A stretch of 64,000 bases of DNA, from positions 28,499,001-28,563,000 of the forward strand of contig JAWZYU010000007.1 in the NCBI GenBank assembly GCA_038380435.1, read 5' to 3'. The notes below the pieces were generated by a model, which was not told the origin of the DNA, searched no databases, and saw only the letters and a program-made list of their open reading frames with translations. This document shows, one piece after another, positions 53,101 through 55,340 of this stretch. The stretch comes from Ryuthela nishihirai. Taxonomy: Eukaryota; Arthropoda; Arachnida; Araneae; Heptathelidae. How positions within the stretch are numbered: the first letter of the stretch is position 1; each line of letters opens with the position of its first letter. Both the position numbers and the translations under genes were made by a program.

Positions 53101-55340
53101 GCAGCTGCTTGAGGGGGGTATTTATTTTATTATTTTTATATGGTAGTGAAAGGGTTAAATTTTTACTTATGTGCTGTGTAATGTCAGTTGTTTAACCCTG
53201 CCATTGCTCTGCATTAAAGCTATAATATAGCACACAAACAACATTGGGCATCAGGTGCAAGCCACACAGTAAAGGTTTGTTTAATGTAATTATGTCACTC
53301 CTACAATGTAATTATCACTGAATATTGAACTCTAGTCATAGTATCAGTTCTGTTGGCAAGTTTGTATGTGAGGAATTTTTTGATTTTTTTTTTACATTGA
53401 ATAATTTTTATGATACAGTTTAATAGTAACAACAAATTCAATTAGTGTTATATTTATTTGTAAAAAAATTAGATAATTAAAATCCTTAAAGATTAAAAAA
53501 AAAACTCTTGTATTAAATTGATTTTCAGCAGTTTTATTATAGTCAATTACAGAATTCATTAGAAGTGAATGAAATCATCATCCCTATATAACATTTCTTT
53601 CCTTTTATTCCCACGGGTATTTAACACTTGCTCCCCACCTTCATCCAAATATATTTTTTTTAACTGATGTACCAGTTGGCTATTATTATTATAAGTTAAG
53701 ATTCAAGAGACAATATCGATTTGCTGCCACACAAAATAAAATTAGAGCTAATGCAACCATAGGCAGTACATTAAGTAGATTGTCAAAAACCATGTCTATA
53801 AATTATAATTATATTTCACCAAAGCTGGTATATTTACAAGTCAGCTTATAGTTGATATCCATTATCATTTTTATATGGAAATTTTTACAGAAAAAGTGAT
53901 AAAAAGATGTCGGAGTAGGTATTTTTACATCTTAACTGCATCAACTGTAAGGTAATATGTAGCTTTCATTTAAACTGATTACATCTTCTTCATTATAATT
54001 ATCCCAAGCCAAATATGATTAAAAATACTTTTTTTTTGTATCTTTGACCTGTACCTATGAGTGTTTTTGGTTTGTCATAAATTAATTCTCTGCATCTACA
54101 TGTCTACACATGTCTTCTTGTCTAGCTGGCCTTGAATGTTCTCCATATAGATAATAAAATTTACTATTTGAACAAAGTATTTTGGTGTGAAAGTGTGGGA
54201 AAATAATGGGTGGAGAAAGTACCATATTGCACCTATTAATGCTAGTAATTTTTCGCCATATTTTGCTATATGTTTTTTCTGTCGCATCCTATATACAGGT
54301 ACTGCACATAAAAATGGAAGCAGGTCCATGTTATCTCAACAGAAAATCACATTTGGAGTTCAATAACTTGTTCAATATGATTTTTAATGAAAAATGTATA
54401 AAGTTAAATTAATGATCTCTATCAAATCTATATAAATCTTGATTGATTTTAAACAATATTTGTTCAGGTTTCAAAGAGTTATGAATGCTGGAGTATTTAA
54501 TAGGCAACAACAAATTGACCCCAAAATTTAATTAAAAATCAGCTTCTATCATGATCCAAAGGGTTCTTTTATAGAGCACTTTATAAAGTCTTCTTGACTC
54601 AACAGAGCACAAAATTAAACTAGAGAAATCACAACAGGATACATATGATTCATGTGTTTATCCCCACTCACTGCAATAATGGTCTCGATATGTTTTGAAT
54701 AGATAAAGGGCACACTTCAGGTAAAAGTAAATTTTAAATGAAAGATCTGTTTACATAATTTTCTAAGAATTCTTGTCATGCACCTATTTAAAAGATATAG
54801 GGTATGCTTCGGGTAAAAGTAAGTTTCGACCAAAAGATCTATTTATGAATTTTCTAAGAATTCTTGTCATTTGCTCACAAGTGTAATTTACAACAATTGA
54901 TAACAATAGCTGAAGTTTGATTATAATAGGCAGCTTATTTTTAAAGAATTTTACATAGAATGTTTTGGGACCCACTGATTATGATAACAATAGCCGACGA
55001 TAACATTATCCATGATTATAATAACTGGATTCAACTGTATGTATATATATATTTATAAATTATGAAAAATGAAAAGAAATTGAAAAATTATTCTTTAGAG
55101 AAAAGGATAATTAATTTTCAGTTTGTGTCAGAGAACAGACCAACAGCATGCAATAACAGGACCAAAATGTGTGCCTACTCCTGGGTTAAAGATAATATGT
55201 ATTGATGACAAAGGTAAAGAAAAGAAATAACATAAATTTGAAATATTTCAGCTAAACATTGATTGTCGCACTGAAATTAATAAGAGGGCATTGAAATTCT
55301 GCAAGCAGAAAAGTGGGAAAAGAAAAGATGATCCACAAAG
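2039..55340 (+). CDS. NBAS: NBAS orthologue, partial gene (10 internal exons, ends outside window)
   Basis: Ten exons at 2039-2174, 6146-6222, 10659-10823, 17518-17720, 20294-20404, 22564-22811, 38011-38129, 40513-40608, 50095-50208 and 55252-55340 join into 1358 nt (452 codons plus 2 nt) without a stop. All junction phases agree and every intron is GT-AG. The product resembles the C-terminal half of animal NBAS, with blocks such as SLAHHYKLPLWDVYMVHLEY, MLKKFRSAVS and TEWLHWYESCGD where the family has similar blocks. NBAS (about 2370 residues in human) binds ZW10 and RINT1 in the NRZ tether with the ER SNARE syntaxin-18 for Golgi-to-ER retrograde traffic, and has been implicated in nonsense-mediated decay. 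The start, the N-terminal half and roughly the last 400 residues are absent. Introns range from 2.2 to 15.2 kb and are swollen by transposons. The identification rests on remembered family sequence. Confidence 0.9.
2270..2664 (+). repeat. SINE family 1 (tRNA-derived), full copy 1
   Basis: A ~395-bp SINE. Its 5' head is tRNA-like: an A-box-like GTGGCTCAG...GGTAGC is followed by a B box GGTTCGAGTCC near 2332-2343. The body carries 'ggatgggatgttaag' and 'gtgcacgttaaagaac', and the end reads 'aggtaaaacaaccca', followed here by an (ac)n(at)n microsatellite. A run of G precedes it. The same unit recurs near 19.6, 22.0, 30.4, 32.8, 40.2, 42.1, 43.2, 45.6 and 51.0 kb. Long ORFs across it, in either orientation, are fortuitous. 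Confidence 0.85.
3266..3340. repeat. Short tandem duplication (~37-bp period)
   Basis: 'tcagtcaccctttcaaag' followed by 'taagat' occurs twice, at ~3266 and ~3303, and a third partial 'tttcaaagtaagatt' follows. It lies inside the long-spaced inverted repeat of 2900-4140. Confidence 0.7.
3718..3813. repeat. Perfect 28-bp inverted repeat (MITE-like hairpin)
   Basis: Bases 3718-3745 are the exact reverse complement of 3786-3813, with a 40-bp loop. Similarity continues outward imperfectly (gtgcagtag... on the left and ...actgcac on the right, ~3694-3827), as in the ends of a small MITE. Nested in the larger fold-back region. Confidence 0.75.
4922..5173. repeat. Fold-back pair of tRNA-like repeat units
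   Basis: The outer 18 bp (4922-4939 and 5156-5173) are perfect reverse complements, and imperfect complementarity continues inward to an (at)n centre near 5050-5062. Each arm looks like a decayed tRNA-derived SINE head: in the right arm 'tagtggttagaacatctggc' resembles an A box and GGTTTGTGTCCC a B box. Two oppositely oriented copies of one SINE, or a fold-back element derived from it. Confidence 0.55.
5174..6145. other. AT-rich intron remainder
   Basis: Very AT-rich intronic sequence leading to the acceptor of the exon at 6146. No coding similarity or clear repeat recognised. A 70-codon open frame near 5775 is AT-rich noise. Confidence 0.5.
6146..6222 (+). CDS. NBAS: NBAS exon B
   Basis: 77 nt between 'atttttcag' and AAG|gtaaat. 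It supplies the last two bases of a codon split from the previous exon, then 25 codons, giving VLLDLAKSYLPEDAVF and ending NVKK. It leaves in phase 0. Confidence 0.88.
6718..8133 (+). mobile_element. Tc1/mariner-superfamily DNA transposon with ~90-bp TIRs
   Basis: A 1416-bp element flanked by TA on both sides (6716-6717 and 8134-8135). The left end (from cagggtatctcaaaaatata) and right end (reverse complement cagggtgtctcaaaaatata) form terminal inverted repeats of about 90 bp with roughly four mismatches. The interior holds a degenerate transposase. Both ends and the TA duplication are intact, so the insertion boundaries are secure even though the gene is broken. Confidence 0.88.
6901..7935 (+). 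pseudogene. Broken DDE transposase of the 6718-8133 element (DD41D-like)
   Basis: Coding blocks in order: an N-terminal LADIHLVYGIAEGNGRAQRM segment (from 6901), FTDEASFTRDGLFNQHNAHL near 7340 (first catalytic D), FQHDGVPPHYG near 7605 (second D) and SLDLMSVDFFLWG near 7725. Counting from the D of HDG to the D of VDFF leaves 41 residues, the spacing of the DD41D (rosa-type) mariner relatives. Frameshifts around 7100-7180 and 7400-7520 and an in-frame TAG near 7776 break the frame. The family is common in arthropods as DUF4817-type transposases; that link is from memory. Inactive. Confidence 0.75.
8540..8660 (+). repeat. Decayed tRNA-like SINE head
   Basis: A B-box-like GGGTTCAATTCCC at ~8611-8623 is preceded at tRNA distance by 'gatgcatggtttgagtac...ctggc', in the pattern of a tRNA-derived SINE. 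No matching full-length copy elsewhere in the window. Confidence 0.4.
8949..9200. repeat. MITE / fold-back with ~105-bp inverted arms
   Basis: Left arm ~8949-9059 and right arm ~9089-9200 are imperfect reverse complements, including a shared 'cagtaaaacataattaaaaa' block next to a ~30-bp loop. The outermost part of the left arm ('aacaaacagNtgctacactac') is also tandemly duplicated at ~8905-8935. No coding capacity; a palindromic MITE is the simplest reading. Confidence 0.75.
9435..9490 (+). repeat. SINE family 2, 3'-end fragment
   Basis: 'gtggcaagcagctgcttgag' followed by ggggtatttta matches the 3' end of the family-2 SINE at 52927-53136. Only the tail is present, followed by an AT-rich run. 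Confidence 0.6.
9748..10500. repeat. Possible Tigger/pogo-like non-autonomous element
   Basis: The start 'cagtaatcccttgccaactg' resembles the CAGTAATCCCT-type termini of pogo/Tigger-related elements. A matching far end was not found, so only the left edge is suggested. The open frame on the - strand at 10196-10471 matches nothing I recognise. Confidence 0.3.
10659..10823 (+). CDS. NBAS: NBAS exon C
   Basis: 165 nt (55 codons), phase 0 at both ends, between 'aactcttttag' and GAG|gtactt. It encodes LQDAEDMFKRLPSTP at its start, then an FASLYYALRI block and ends CIIRE. The PxTPxxxxFAxxYYAL pattern corresponds to the family's tyrosine-rich helix in this region. Confidence 0.9.
10824..12232. other. 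AT-rich intron sequence, no feature recognised
   Basis: Intron after the 10659 exon up to the solo LTR. No open frames of note, no inverted repeat that I could define, no tRNA-like boxes. Confidence 0.5.
12233..12943 (-). mobile_element. Solo LTR of the Ty3/Gypsy family at 56.9 kb
   Basis: A 711-bp sequence homologous along its length to the Gypsy 3' LTR at 56935-57622. On the - strand it starts TGTGATGCCCC and ends GGAGCGTTACA (5'-TG...CA-3'). Shared blocks include 'atgctccggatag', 'catgacgcaagagggggcgt'-like sequence and 'gatgccaaaaaggaaat'. No gag or pol flanks it, so it is a solo LTR left by LTR-LTR recombination. The flanking bases gcgt/gtgt match 3 of 4, a poor target-site duplication beside a (gt)n run. 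Confidence 0.88.
12944..13373. other. Intron spacer between solo LTR and LINE
   Basis: Begins with a (gt)n microsatellite at 12944-12956. The rest is unremarkable AT-rich sequence. Confidence 0.5.
13405..15152 (-). pseudogene. LINE L1 reverse transcriptase region, broken
   Basis: Consecutive - strand frame pieces (15152-14910, 14946-14686, 14528-14211, 14106-13918, 13728-13405) cover the RT palm and C-terminal region. Motif A is at 14430-14400 (FDSVDHH), motif B at 14280-14245 (QQGCILSPFLF) and motif C reads YVDD with a stop a few codons later (near 14107). The segment around 14425-14515 repeats 'caaaatcNagatcaNcagag' three times, so the motif-A region is duplicated in the protein as KVFDSVDLDFEKVFDSADLD. 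Non-functional. Confidence 0.8.
15287..16373 (-). pseudogene. LINE L1 endonuclease region, frameshifted
   Basis: Two overlapping frames (16373-15828 and 15871-15287) together cover the N-terminal apurinic/apyrimidinic endonuclease domain that nicks target DNA. The first carries SLQETRWTDKGH (catalytic E region), the second GDFNAKVG and SDHYLVKS (catalytic D/N and SDH regions). The frame changes between positions 15828 and 15871. The motif order is that of the exonuclease-endonuclease-phosphatase fold. Compared with the other LINE copies it lacks an internal SINE. Confidence 0.8.
16793..16846. repeat. Near-perfect 23-bp snap-back palindrome in LINE 5' UTR
   Basis: Bases 16793-16815 and 16824-16846 are reverse complements with one mismatch, around an 8-base loop. 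The other LINE copies (31.4 and 44.9 kb) have only a single 'ctggccagttc'-type sequence here, so the second arm was added in this copy. Confidence 0.85.
16886..17517. other. AT-rich intron before exon D
   Basis: Nothing recognised apart from the polypyrimidine tract and 'ctttcag' acceptor at its right end. Confidence 0.5.
17518..17720 (+). CDS. NBAS: NBAS exon D
   Basis: 203 nt, phase 0 in and phase 2 out, between 'tatctttcag' and GCAAT|gtaact. It encodes VIDSSNSEEHTEANTEL at the start, an acidic variable stretch, then KAFNLLDKY-type helix sequence (here EAFNLLDKYNKMLFDF) and ends ETILGIA followed by a split Met codon completed by the next exon. Confidence 0.9.
17935..19075. repeat. Inverted LINE 5'-UTR pieces enclosing another LINE fragment
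   Basis: 17935-18070 (- orientation) and 18914-19075 (+ orientation) both match the 5' UTR of the APE-type LINE (the 'ctgtttacctaggactgtcaa' / 'gtgcgagttgtcagcacc' region). Their ~80-bp overlap makes them inverted repeats of each other, 0.9 kb apart. The space between holds a piece of a different LINE. A composite of truncated insertions. Confidence 0.6.
18320..18670 (-). pseudogene. LINE reverse-transcriptase C-terminal fragment
   Basis: On the - strand the sequence reads MKWYGHTNIMDDGNPLEEE, preceded by ...KMDFCRKCAWKTMYMRSEEI, and ends with SRRRLNRQKELEKIWLL. This matches the post-RT tail shared by many LINE ORF2 proteins (pattern LRWYGHVxRMDD...). An in-frame TAA follows LEEE. Both ends are truncated. 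Confidence 0.55.
19195..19290 (-). repeat. tRNA-like SINE fragment (family 4)
   Basis: On the - strand it has an A-box-like 'agtttagtggtcttagaaca' and a B box GGATTCGAATCC (rc at ~19216-19227), the spacing of a tRNA head. A second piece of the same repeat, sharing 'aatagttttgtg.aaaaaag' and the 'gggattcgaa' box, lies at 19498-19574. Confidence 0.5.
19498..19574 (-). repeat. tRNA-like SINE fragment (family 4), second copy
   Basis: Matches the repeat at 19195-19290 (shared flank 'aatagttttgtg' and B box) and is cut at 'tttgccagg', immediately before the target-site duplication of the family-1 SINE at 19586. Confidence 0.5.
19586..19941 (-). repeat. SINE family 1, copy 2 with target-site duplication
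   Basis: A full-length antisense copy. It is bounded by an 11-bp duplication ttgttaataag at 19575-19585 and 19942-19952. The B box (rc of 'gggactcgaacctggga') lies near 19900-19916. High similarity to other copies and the perfect duplication suggest a fairly recent insertion. Confidence 0.9.
20294..20404 (+). CDS. NBAS: NBAS exon E
   Basis: 111 nt between 'ttttttcag' and ACAG|gtatat, entering with one base that completes the split Met codon and leaving in phase 2. It encodes TLDDDVFQIAVSLAHHYKL then PLWDVYMVHLEYLFGEN, one of the blocks most clearly shared with vertebrate NBAS. Confidence 0.93.
20405..21945. other. Intron with a 35-bp tandem duplication
   Basis: AT-rich intron. 21070-21104 and 21105-21139 are identical 35-bp tandem units, and the same motif occurs inverted at ~20996-21035 ('caagccactat...ttctgctaatact'), giving a small stem-loop. 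Nothing else recognised. Confidence 0.6.
21959..22310 (+). repeat. SINE family 1, copy 3 (5'-truncated)
   Basis: Lacks the A box but keeps the tRNA B box GGTTCGAGTCCC and the whole body. It ends in 'aaaacaacaacaa' and is bounded by a 13-bp target-site duplication ccatcactgttat at 21946-21958 and 22311-22323. Slightly GC-richer than the other copies. Confidence 0.88.
22564..22811 (+). CDS. NBAS: NBAS exon F
   Basis: 248 nt between 'cttttcag' and CTCAA|gtaggc, entering with one base of a split Ser codon and leaving in phase 1. It encodes ISVSHIEARIQQLKLLD, then FRERLKFCVYPNIEGKNHSR, ELCGDVPDD and KMLKKFRSAVS. The open frame that runs past the donor into the intron (to 22918) is not coding. The longest exon in the window. 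Confidence 0.93.
22812..24200. other. Intron sequence with a SINE-like scrap
   Basis: Mostly unremarkable. Near 23210-23310 a 'gaaacccattttttttt..gcagaag.atttctt' stretch matches the 3' part of the tRNA-like repeat at 4922-5173. A homopolymer pair (c)10(a)12 lies at ~23681-23700. Confidence 0.45.
24220..25420 (+). pseudogene. Penelope-like RT plus GIY-YIG protein, frameshifted
   Basis: The first frame (to 24885) contains RT motif B-like EGIPMGSPLSGLMSDVV near 24325-24375 and the catalytic YVDDIFIFWS near 24441-24470, then PYLDIKI and YRKPTHTPNY, typical of Penelope-like RTs. Around 24800 the reading frame changes; the second frame continues to 25420. It contains GGVYKIEIPD and KYIGKTYRQYETRMQEH near 25040-25145, the GIY-YIG pair with its following arginine and histidine, and later ENNIKIDKI. 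The start is missing. The RT would copy the element RNA and the nuclease would nick the target. Confidence 0.85.
25462..25507 (+). ncRNA. Hammerhead-ribozyme-like motif in Penelope-like 3' region
   Basis: The core CTGAGGA (25462-25468, fitting CUGANGA) is followed by stem II: GCCACG (25470-25475) pairs with CGTGGT (25487-25492) including one G-U. Then comes GAAA (25493-25496) and stem III ACGC/GCGT (25496-25499 with 25503-25506) closed by a 3-base loop. The predicted cleavage is after A25507. Hammerhead motifs are known in Penelope-like elements, where they sit in the terminal repeats. Stem I pairing in this single copy is weak, so activity is doubtful. Confidence 0.65.
25893..26493. repeat. 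MITE-like element with 39-bp inverted ends
   Basis: Bases 25893-25931 and 26455-26493 are nearly perfect reverse complements (shared core 'aattatgtttttaaagcaaa'), 523 bp apart, with AT-rich non-coding sequence between. Size and structure fit a non-autonomous DNA transposon. The superfamily is not clear. Confidence 0.65.
26494..28034. other. AT-rich intron with a SINE-2 tail fragment
   Basis: Nothing coding seen. 'gctgtggaaagcaactgctt' plus gaaggggtatttt at ~27279-27312 matches the 3' end of the family-2 SINE. The rest is not recognised. Confidence 0.5.
28035..28480 (+). pseudogene. Tc1-like transposase fossil
   Basis: Across frames: GVCWEGSIFGSFRG (for the family's VWGGI...G.RG), FLQGNAYF near 28192-28210 (second catalytic motif, D lost) and GPAHSLDLNLFEHAWNV near 28262-28312 (for WPxxSPDLNPIEHxW). 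Stops and frame changes separate the blocks and no terminal repeats were found. An old insertion. Confidence 0.55.
28481..29136. other. AT-rich intron, nothing recognised
   Basis: No coding or repeat structure apart from a short (at)n run near 28830-28843. Confidence 0.5.
29137..29470 (+). repeat. Left arm of a ~340-bp inverted repeat pair
   Basis: Imperfect reverse complement of 35490-35845 along its length. Shared blocks include 'aagcattaagta', 'ttattttgcaggttatag' and 'atcagaatctta'. The two arms enclose LINE copies L2 and L3. May be the ends of a fold-back element later invaded by LINEs. Confidence 0.7.
29490..30165 (+). mobile_element. APE-type LINE copy L2, endonuclease fragment
   Basis: The + strand 5' part of the same LINE as L1. 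It has a frame from 29520 to 30077 with TWNVRTLHRDYSLDVLTKEF, LDILGLQENRWTGKD and GDITLVLGDFNAK. A one-base change then shifts the frame at the GDFNAK motif, and the copy ends abruptly after 'caggtaagtaaactcaatg'. It lacks the entire reverse transcriptase, which is unusual because LINE truncation normally removes the 5' side; a later deletion or template jump must have removed the 3' side. Confidence 0.8.
30203..31390 (+). repeat. Extra upstream segment of LINE unit L3 (shared with L4)
   Basis: This 1.2-kb segment, including a SINE, is found inverted at 44960-46142, in both cases directly upstream of the LINE 5' end. L1 lacks it. It starts at 'ataaagtcacttattcctgg' in both copies. Either a 5'-transduced sequence carried with the LINE or part of a DNA-level inverted duplication. 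Non-coding apart from fortuitous frames. Confidence 0.8.
30398..30780 (-). repeat. SINE family 1, copy 4 (inside shared upstream segment)
   Basis: An antisense full-length copy. It is bounded by ctggagggggagg / ctggaggaggagg, a 13-bp target-site duplication with one mismatch here and perfect in the homologous copy at 45.6-46.0 kb. The 123-codon frame across it is fortuitous and recurs in the twin copy only because the sequences are duplicated. Confidence 0.85.
32330..32617 (+). pseudogene. LINE L3 endonuclease piece
   Basis: A 95-codon frame with YAPTEDEKDRFYGQLQD, KKGDITLALGDFNAKVG and GSCNGNGQHLLQVSKLNG, the central part of the apurinic-type endonuclease. A TGA breaks the frame where L1 and L4 read YTWVSPD. 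Upstream endonuclease sequence (31964-32330) is in other frames with several stops. Confidence 0.8.
32822..33090 (-). repeat. SINE family 1 inserted in LINE L3
   Basis: A 3' part of the SINE in antisense. The target-site duplication ctgaagctctga before the insert is seen on the far side as ctgacactctga (two changes). The insertion splits the endonuclease region. The same insertion at the same site occurs in L4 (43241-43507), and L1 lacks it, so L3 and L4 descend from one SINE-carrying LINE. Confidence 0.9.
33117..33354 (+). repeat. ~98-bp local duplication in LINE L3
   Basis: The block 'ccgaagcttaccatgatagg' through 'aaacaggcttttttt' occurs at 33117 and again at 33257. Between them lies an extra partial 'tttcttactactagtt' repeat. 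L1 and L4 have a single copy. Confidence 0.85.
33740..34470 (+). pseudogene. LINE L3 reverse transcriptase, broken
   Basis: Frames 33740-34207 and 34162-34416 overlap with a shift near 34165. Residues include the finger region KLHKSPGVDEITTEML, IIPIFKKGDRSSCDNYRGIS (RT motifs 1-2), FKKAFDSVDHHNLW (motif A with the first catalytic D) and, after an in-frame TGA at ~34415, GCILSPFLF (motif B). Motif C YADD follows near 34540 in a further frame. Same RT family as L1. Confidence 0.85.
34768..35230 (+). pseudogene. LINE L3 ORF2 C-terminal region
   Basis: KTKIILYNSLILSKVSYGSE, then FDSRCLCSILGIRWFNFVTN, DEVRQRSLQPPLSSI, RLRWFGHVVRMDNYRLV and RKRGRLRMQWEDNVKQDL: the post-RT region conserved among many APE-type LINEs. 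The frame stops at a TAG near 35194 (Q codon lost), and similarity goes on to HSLVGPP just before the tail. Function of this region is not known to me. Confidence 0.8.
35490..35845 (-). repeat. Right arm of the ~340-bp inverted repeat pair
   Basis: Reverse complement of 29137-29470 (about four-fifths identical by eye). It contains a local duplication 'atggcataagattct' at ~35790 and ~35808. Lies 215 bp beyond the LINE L3 tail. Confidence 0.7.
36310..36780 (-). pseudogene. mariner-like transposase fossil (SETMAR/irritans type)
   Basis: On the - strand across frames: FQFDYKGLLLIEFLN, then GDTINLQQYCKTL, then VVTLHDNVHSHTGQVTITTL and a later SRSPGSYEDVQ-like block. This order and spacing match mariner transposases (DxKGxxxxEFLxxGxTINxxxYxxxL, then HDNAxxHTxxxT). 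Several stops and frameshifts; terminal repeats not found. Confidence 0.65.
36781..38010. other. AT-rich intron before exon G
   Basis: No coding similarity. It ends in the acceptor 'tttttgttgcag'. A short (at)n run lies near 36793-36808. Confidence 0.5.
38011..38129 (+). CDS. NBAS: NBAS exon G
   Basis: 119 nt between 'tttgttgcag' and GATCAG|gtagct. It supplies two bases of a split codon (Asn), then 39 codons: LDYKELLNPTISSLMYISSL followed by LNEANVHVFAKSATKIPDQ. Phase 0 at its end. Lies between the oppositely oriented LINE units L3 and L4. Confidence 0.9.
38130..40191. other. Intron G-H, largely unrecognised
   Basis: AT-rich intron without coding similarity. The moderately GC-richer stretch 39300-39760 has no frame or repeat match that I could name. 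Confidence 0.5.
40192..40390 (+). repeat. SINE family 1, degenerate 5'-truncated copy 6
   Basis: Matches the SINE body from 'cattaaagccatg.cccc' to the end 'cttggaggtaaaacaac' with many substitutions and small deletions. The oldest-looking member in the window. Confidence 0.75.
40513..40608 (+). CDS. NBAS: NBAS exon H
   Basis: 96 nt (32 codons), phase 0 at both ends: GGFLEPSAVYCIWGKKYFF then EGSGTNTKLPQLT, leaving at CTGACA|gtaagt, a strong donor. The acceptor reads 'tttgttcaaaag', with A rather than a pyrimidine before AG and a purine-rich lead. The nearest pyrimidine-AG (cag at 40495-40497) would put 15 bases in front and pass through the frame only with a different start of the exon. The AAG site matches family alignment best. 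Confidence 0.85.
40609..41471. other. AT-rich intron between exon H and LINE L4
   Basis: Nothing recognised. Overlapping open frames on both strands near 41257-41554 are AT-rich noise that runs into the LINE tail. Confidence 0.5.
42095..42284 (+). repeat. SINE family 1, 3'-truncated copy 7 in LINE L4
   Basis: Starts with the tRNA-like head (gtgactcagtcagtagcatg) and B box GGTTCAAGTCC, continues through the body and stops at 'ccccgtgtgt', where a snap-back palindrome begins. The LINE segment for RT motifs A to C is missing at this point, so the event was an insertion with deletion. Confidence 0.85.
42253..42310. repeat. Perfect 26-bp snap-back palindrome, 6-base loop
   Basis: 42253-42278 and 42285-42310 are exact reverse complements around gtgtgt. 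The left arm is ordinary SINE body; the right arm is an inverted copy of it, after which LINE sequence resumes. Looks like a template-switch product at the SINE/LINE junction. Confidence 0.95.
43241..43507 (+). repeat. SINE family 1 inserted in LINE L4 endonuclease
   Basis: The counterpart of the SINE in L3 (32822-33090), about 97% identical by eye, with target-site duplication 'tcagagcttcag' on both sides (~43229-43240 and ~43514-43525). Orientation relative to the LINE is the same in both copies. Confidence 0.9.
43513..44442 (-). pseudogene. LINE L4 endonuclease region
   Basis: Two frames, 44442-43945 and 43932-43513, cover the apurinic-type endonuclease. Visible are SVGSWNMRTLHRDYSLDAL, ILSLQEKIWTDKGQ, YALTEDADEDEKDRFYG, KKGDITLVLGDFNAKVG, KNNIDYILVNS and EIGSEYYLVKS (SDH changed to SEY, loss of a catalytic residue). 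A frame change and stop lie at ~43935. Confidence 0.82.
44960..46142 (-). repeat. Extra upstream segment of LINE unit L4 (shared with L3)
   Basis: Inverted twin of 30203-31390, ending at 'gtgactttat' (46142). Differences are scattered substitutions and small indels. It contains the twin SINE at 45563-45955. Confidence 0.82.
45563..45955 (+). repeat. SINE family 1, twin of copy 4
   Basis: A full-length sense copy with tRNA-like head and B box 'gttcgagtccc', bounded by a perfect 13-bp duplication cctccccctccag. The same SINE insertion as at 30398-30780, duplicated along with its surroundings. Confidence 0.88.
46143..46803. other. Intron spacer with imperfect direct repeat and (caaa)n
   Basis: 'ggcaacagttattt' with flanking 'caaattta.taNtggcaac' occurs at ~46512 and ~46611, a ~100-bp direct repeat. 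A (caaa)5-6 microsatellite lies at 46769-46791. No coding similarity identified. Confidence 0.5.
46806..48017 (+). mobile_element. Tc1-like transposon with both ends (DD36E-type)
   Basis: A 1212-bp element between TA dinucleotides (46804-46805 and 48018-48019). Its ends form ~27-bp inverted repeats: cattgaagagccaaagcatt on the left, and the reverse complement of the right end reads caccgaagatccaaaacatt. The interior holds a degenerate transposase. The ends are well preserved, so the element is younger than the neighbouring fossil. Confidence 0.88.
46950..47925 (+). pseudogene. Broken Tc1-like transposase of 46806-48017
   Basis: Helix-turn-helix part MARQLGQSISETARLVGYS near 46996, first catalytic block KVIWSDESHFLLHYMDG near 47394-47445, second FFQQDNAPYHTARIV near 47665 and third PPNSPDINPIEHLW near 47760-47800. 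From the D of QQDN to the E of NPIE there are 36 residues, the DD36E spacing described for the Incomer family. Stops or frameshifts occur near 47220, 47380 and 47520-47640. Catalytic residues themselves are all present. Inactive as it stands. Confidence 0.8.
48340..49210 (+). pseudogene. Second Tc1-like transposase fossil
   Basis: Across frames: a helix-turn-helix-like WTTEEISAHVDCNVKTVY near 48364, WNDEWCHVIFSDEFSFGFND near 48690-48755 (first catalytic D) and TIFLQDNAQPYTANVFGE near 48975-49030 (second catalytic D). The third acidic motif is not recognisable. Distinct from the 46806 element in sequence. No terminal repeats defined. Confidence 0.6.
49251..50094. other. AT-rich intron before exon I
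   Basis: Contains a tandem duplication of 'tgtatctgcattgattaaat' at ~49389 and ~49424. Nothing else recognised. Ends in a T-rich tract and 'gtag' acceptor. Confidence 0.5.
50095..50208 (+). CDS. NBAS: NBAS exon I
   Basis: 114 nt (38 codons), phase 0 at both ends, between 'gactttttgtag' and GAAAAG|gtatgt. It encodes TEWLHWYESCGDILQKLSP then IHLLEFINGITFTETALEK. The EWLHxYxxC start is a clear family landmark. Confidence 0.93.
50400..50580 (-). repeat. SINE family 2 (tRNA-derived), antisense copy
   Basis: On the - strand: tRNA-like start (tgtagcgcgcttggctac), B box GGTTCGAACCC, then 'ggcatggatgtgtgtgtcg', 'ctgaggtcctgccatcctct' and the tail 'gcagctgcttgag' plus gggggtatttt. The first ~25 bases of the tRNA part are missing compared with 52927-53136. 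Confidence 0.85.
50581..51000. other. Intron spacer
   Basis: AT-rich, nothing recognised. Confidence 0.5.
51001..51378 (+). repeat. SINE family 1, full-length copy 9
   Basis: The tRNA-like head 'gtggctcagttggtagcatg', an anticodon-loop region 'actcgtaatc' as in tRNA-Thr, and B box GGTTCAAGTC, followed by the standard body and end 'ataggtaaaacagccca'. Moderately diverged. Confidence 0.88.
51590..51830 (-). repeat. SINE family 3 (tRNA-derived), copy 1
   Basis: On the - strand an A-box-like 'tagctcagtgtcagagcatc' and B-box-like GGTTTCTATCCC are visible. The adjoining 'atgaaggcagggacttcca' block is shared, inverted, with ~52128-52160 next to the 52215 copy. Confidence 0.6.
51855..52030 (-). repeat. 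SINE family 3 (tRNA-derived), copy 2
   Basis: On the - strand: 'tagctcagtagtcagaacac' (A-box region) and GGTTTGTATACCC (B-box region), then 'gtcaagacagtttttcc' and 'tttgatattcaagagtgctt'. Closely related to the 52215 copy. Confidence 0.65.
52125..52400 (+). repeat. SINE family 3 (tRNA-derived), copy 3
   Basis: 'tagctcaatggtcagagtac' (A box) and GGTTTGTATCCC (B box, ~52280-52291), followed by 'ctggctcaatacagtttttc' and 'gagtttgatattcaaatgta'. The upstream 52125-52195 block is the inverted match of ~51790-51830. Together with copy 1 it forms a widely spaced inverted repeat. Confidence 0.65.
52927..53136 (+). repeat. SINE family 2 (tRNA-derived), full-length with perfect duplication
   Basis: A 210-bp element: tRNA-like head (ggccgagtggttagcacgc as A box, GGTTCGAGTCCC as B box near 52981-52992), unique body, tail 'gcagctgcttgag' plus a T/A-rich end. 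It is bounded by an exact 14-bp target-site duplication tatatggtagtgaa (52913-52926 and 53137-53150). The best preserved SINE in the window. Confidence 0.93.
53151..55251. other. AT-rich intron with a ~77-bp direct repeat
   Basis: 54708-54784 and 54800-54876 are imperfect direct copies (shared 'ttttctaagaattcttgtca'). A candidate AG...GT-bounded stretch at ~55122-55211 contains a stop in the only useful frame and is not part of NBAS. Nothing else recognised. Confidence 0.55.
55252..55340 (+). CDS. NBAS: NBAS exon J (last visible)
   Basis: 89 nt between 'aatatttcag' and CAAAG|gtatga, phase 0 in and phase 2 out. It encodes LNIDCRTEINKRALKFCKQ then a basic KSGKRKDDPQ tail, as in the family's lysine-rich stretch. 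About 400 further residues are expected, but no following exon was found before 64000. Confidence 0.88.

Noticed and set aside
55122..55211. AG...GT-bounded stretch that looks like an extra exon before exon J
   Set aside because: A TGA interrupts the useful frame, and exons I and J already join in phase with continuous family similarity.
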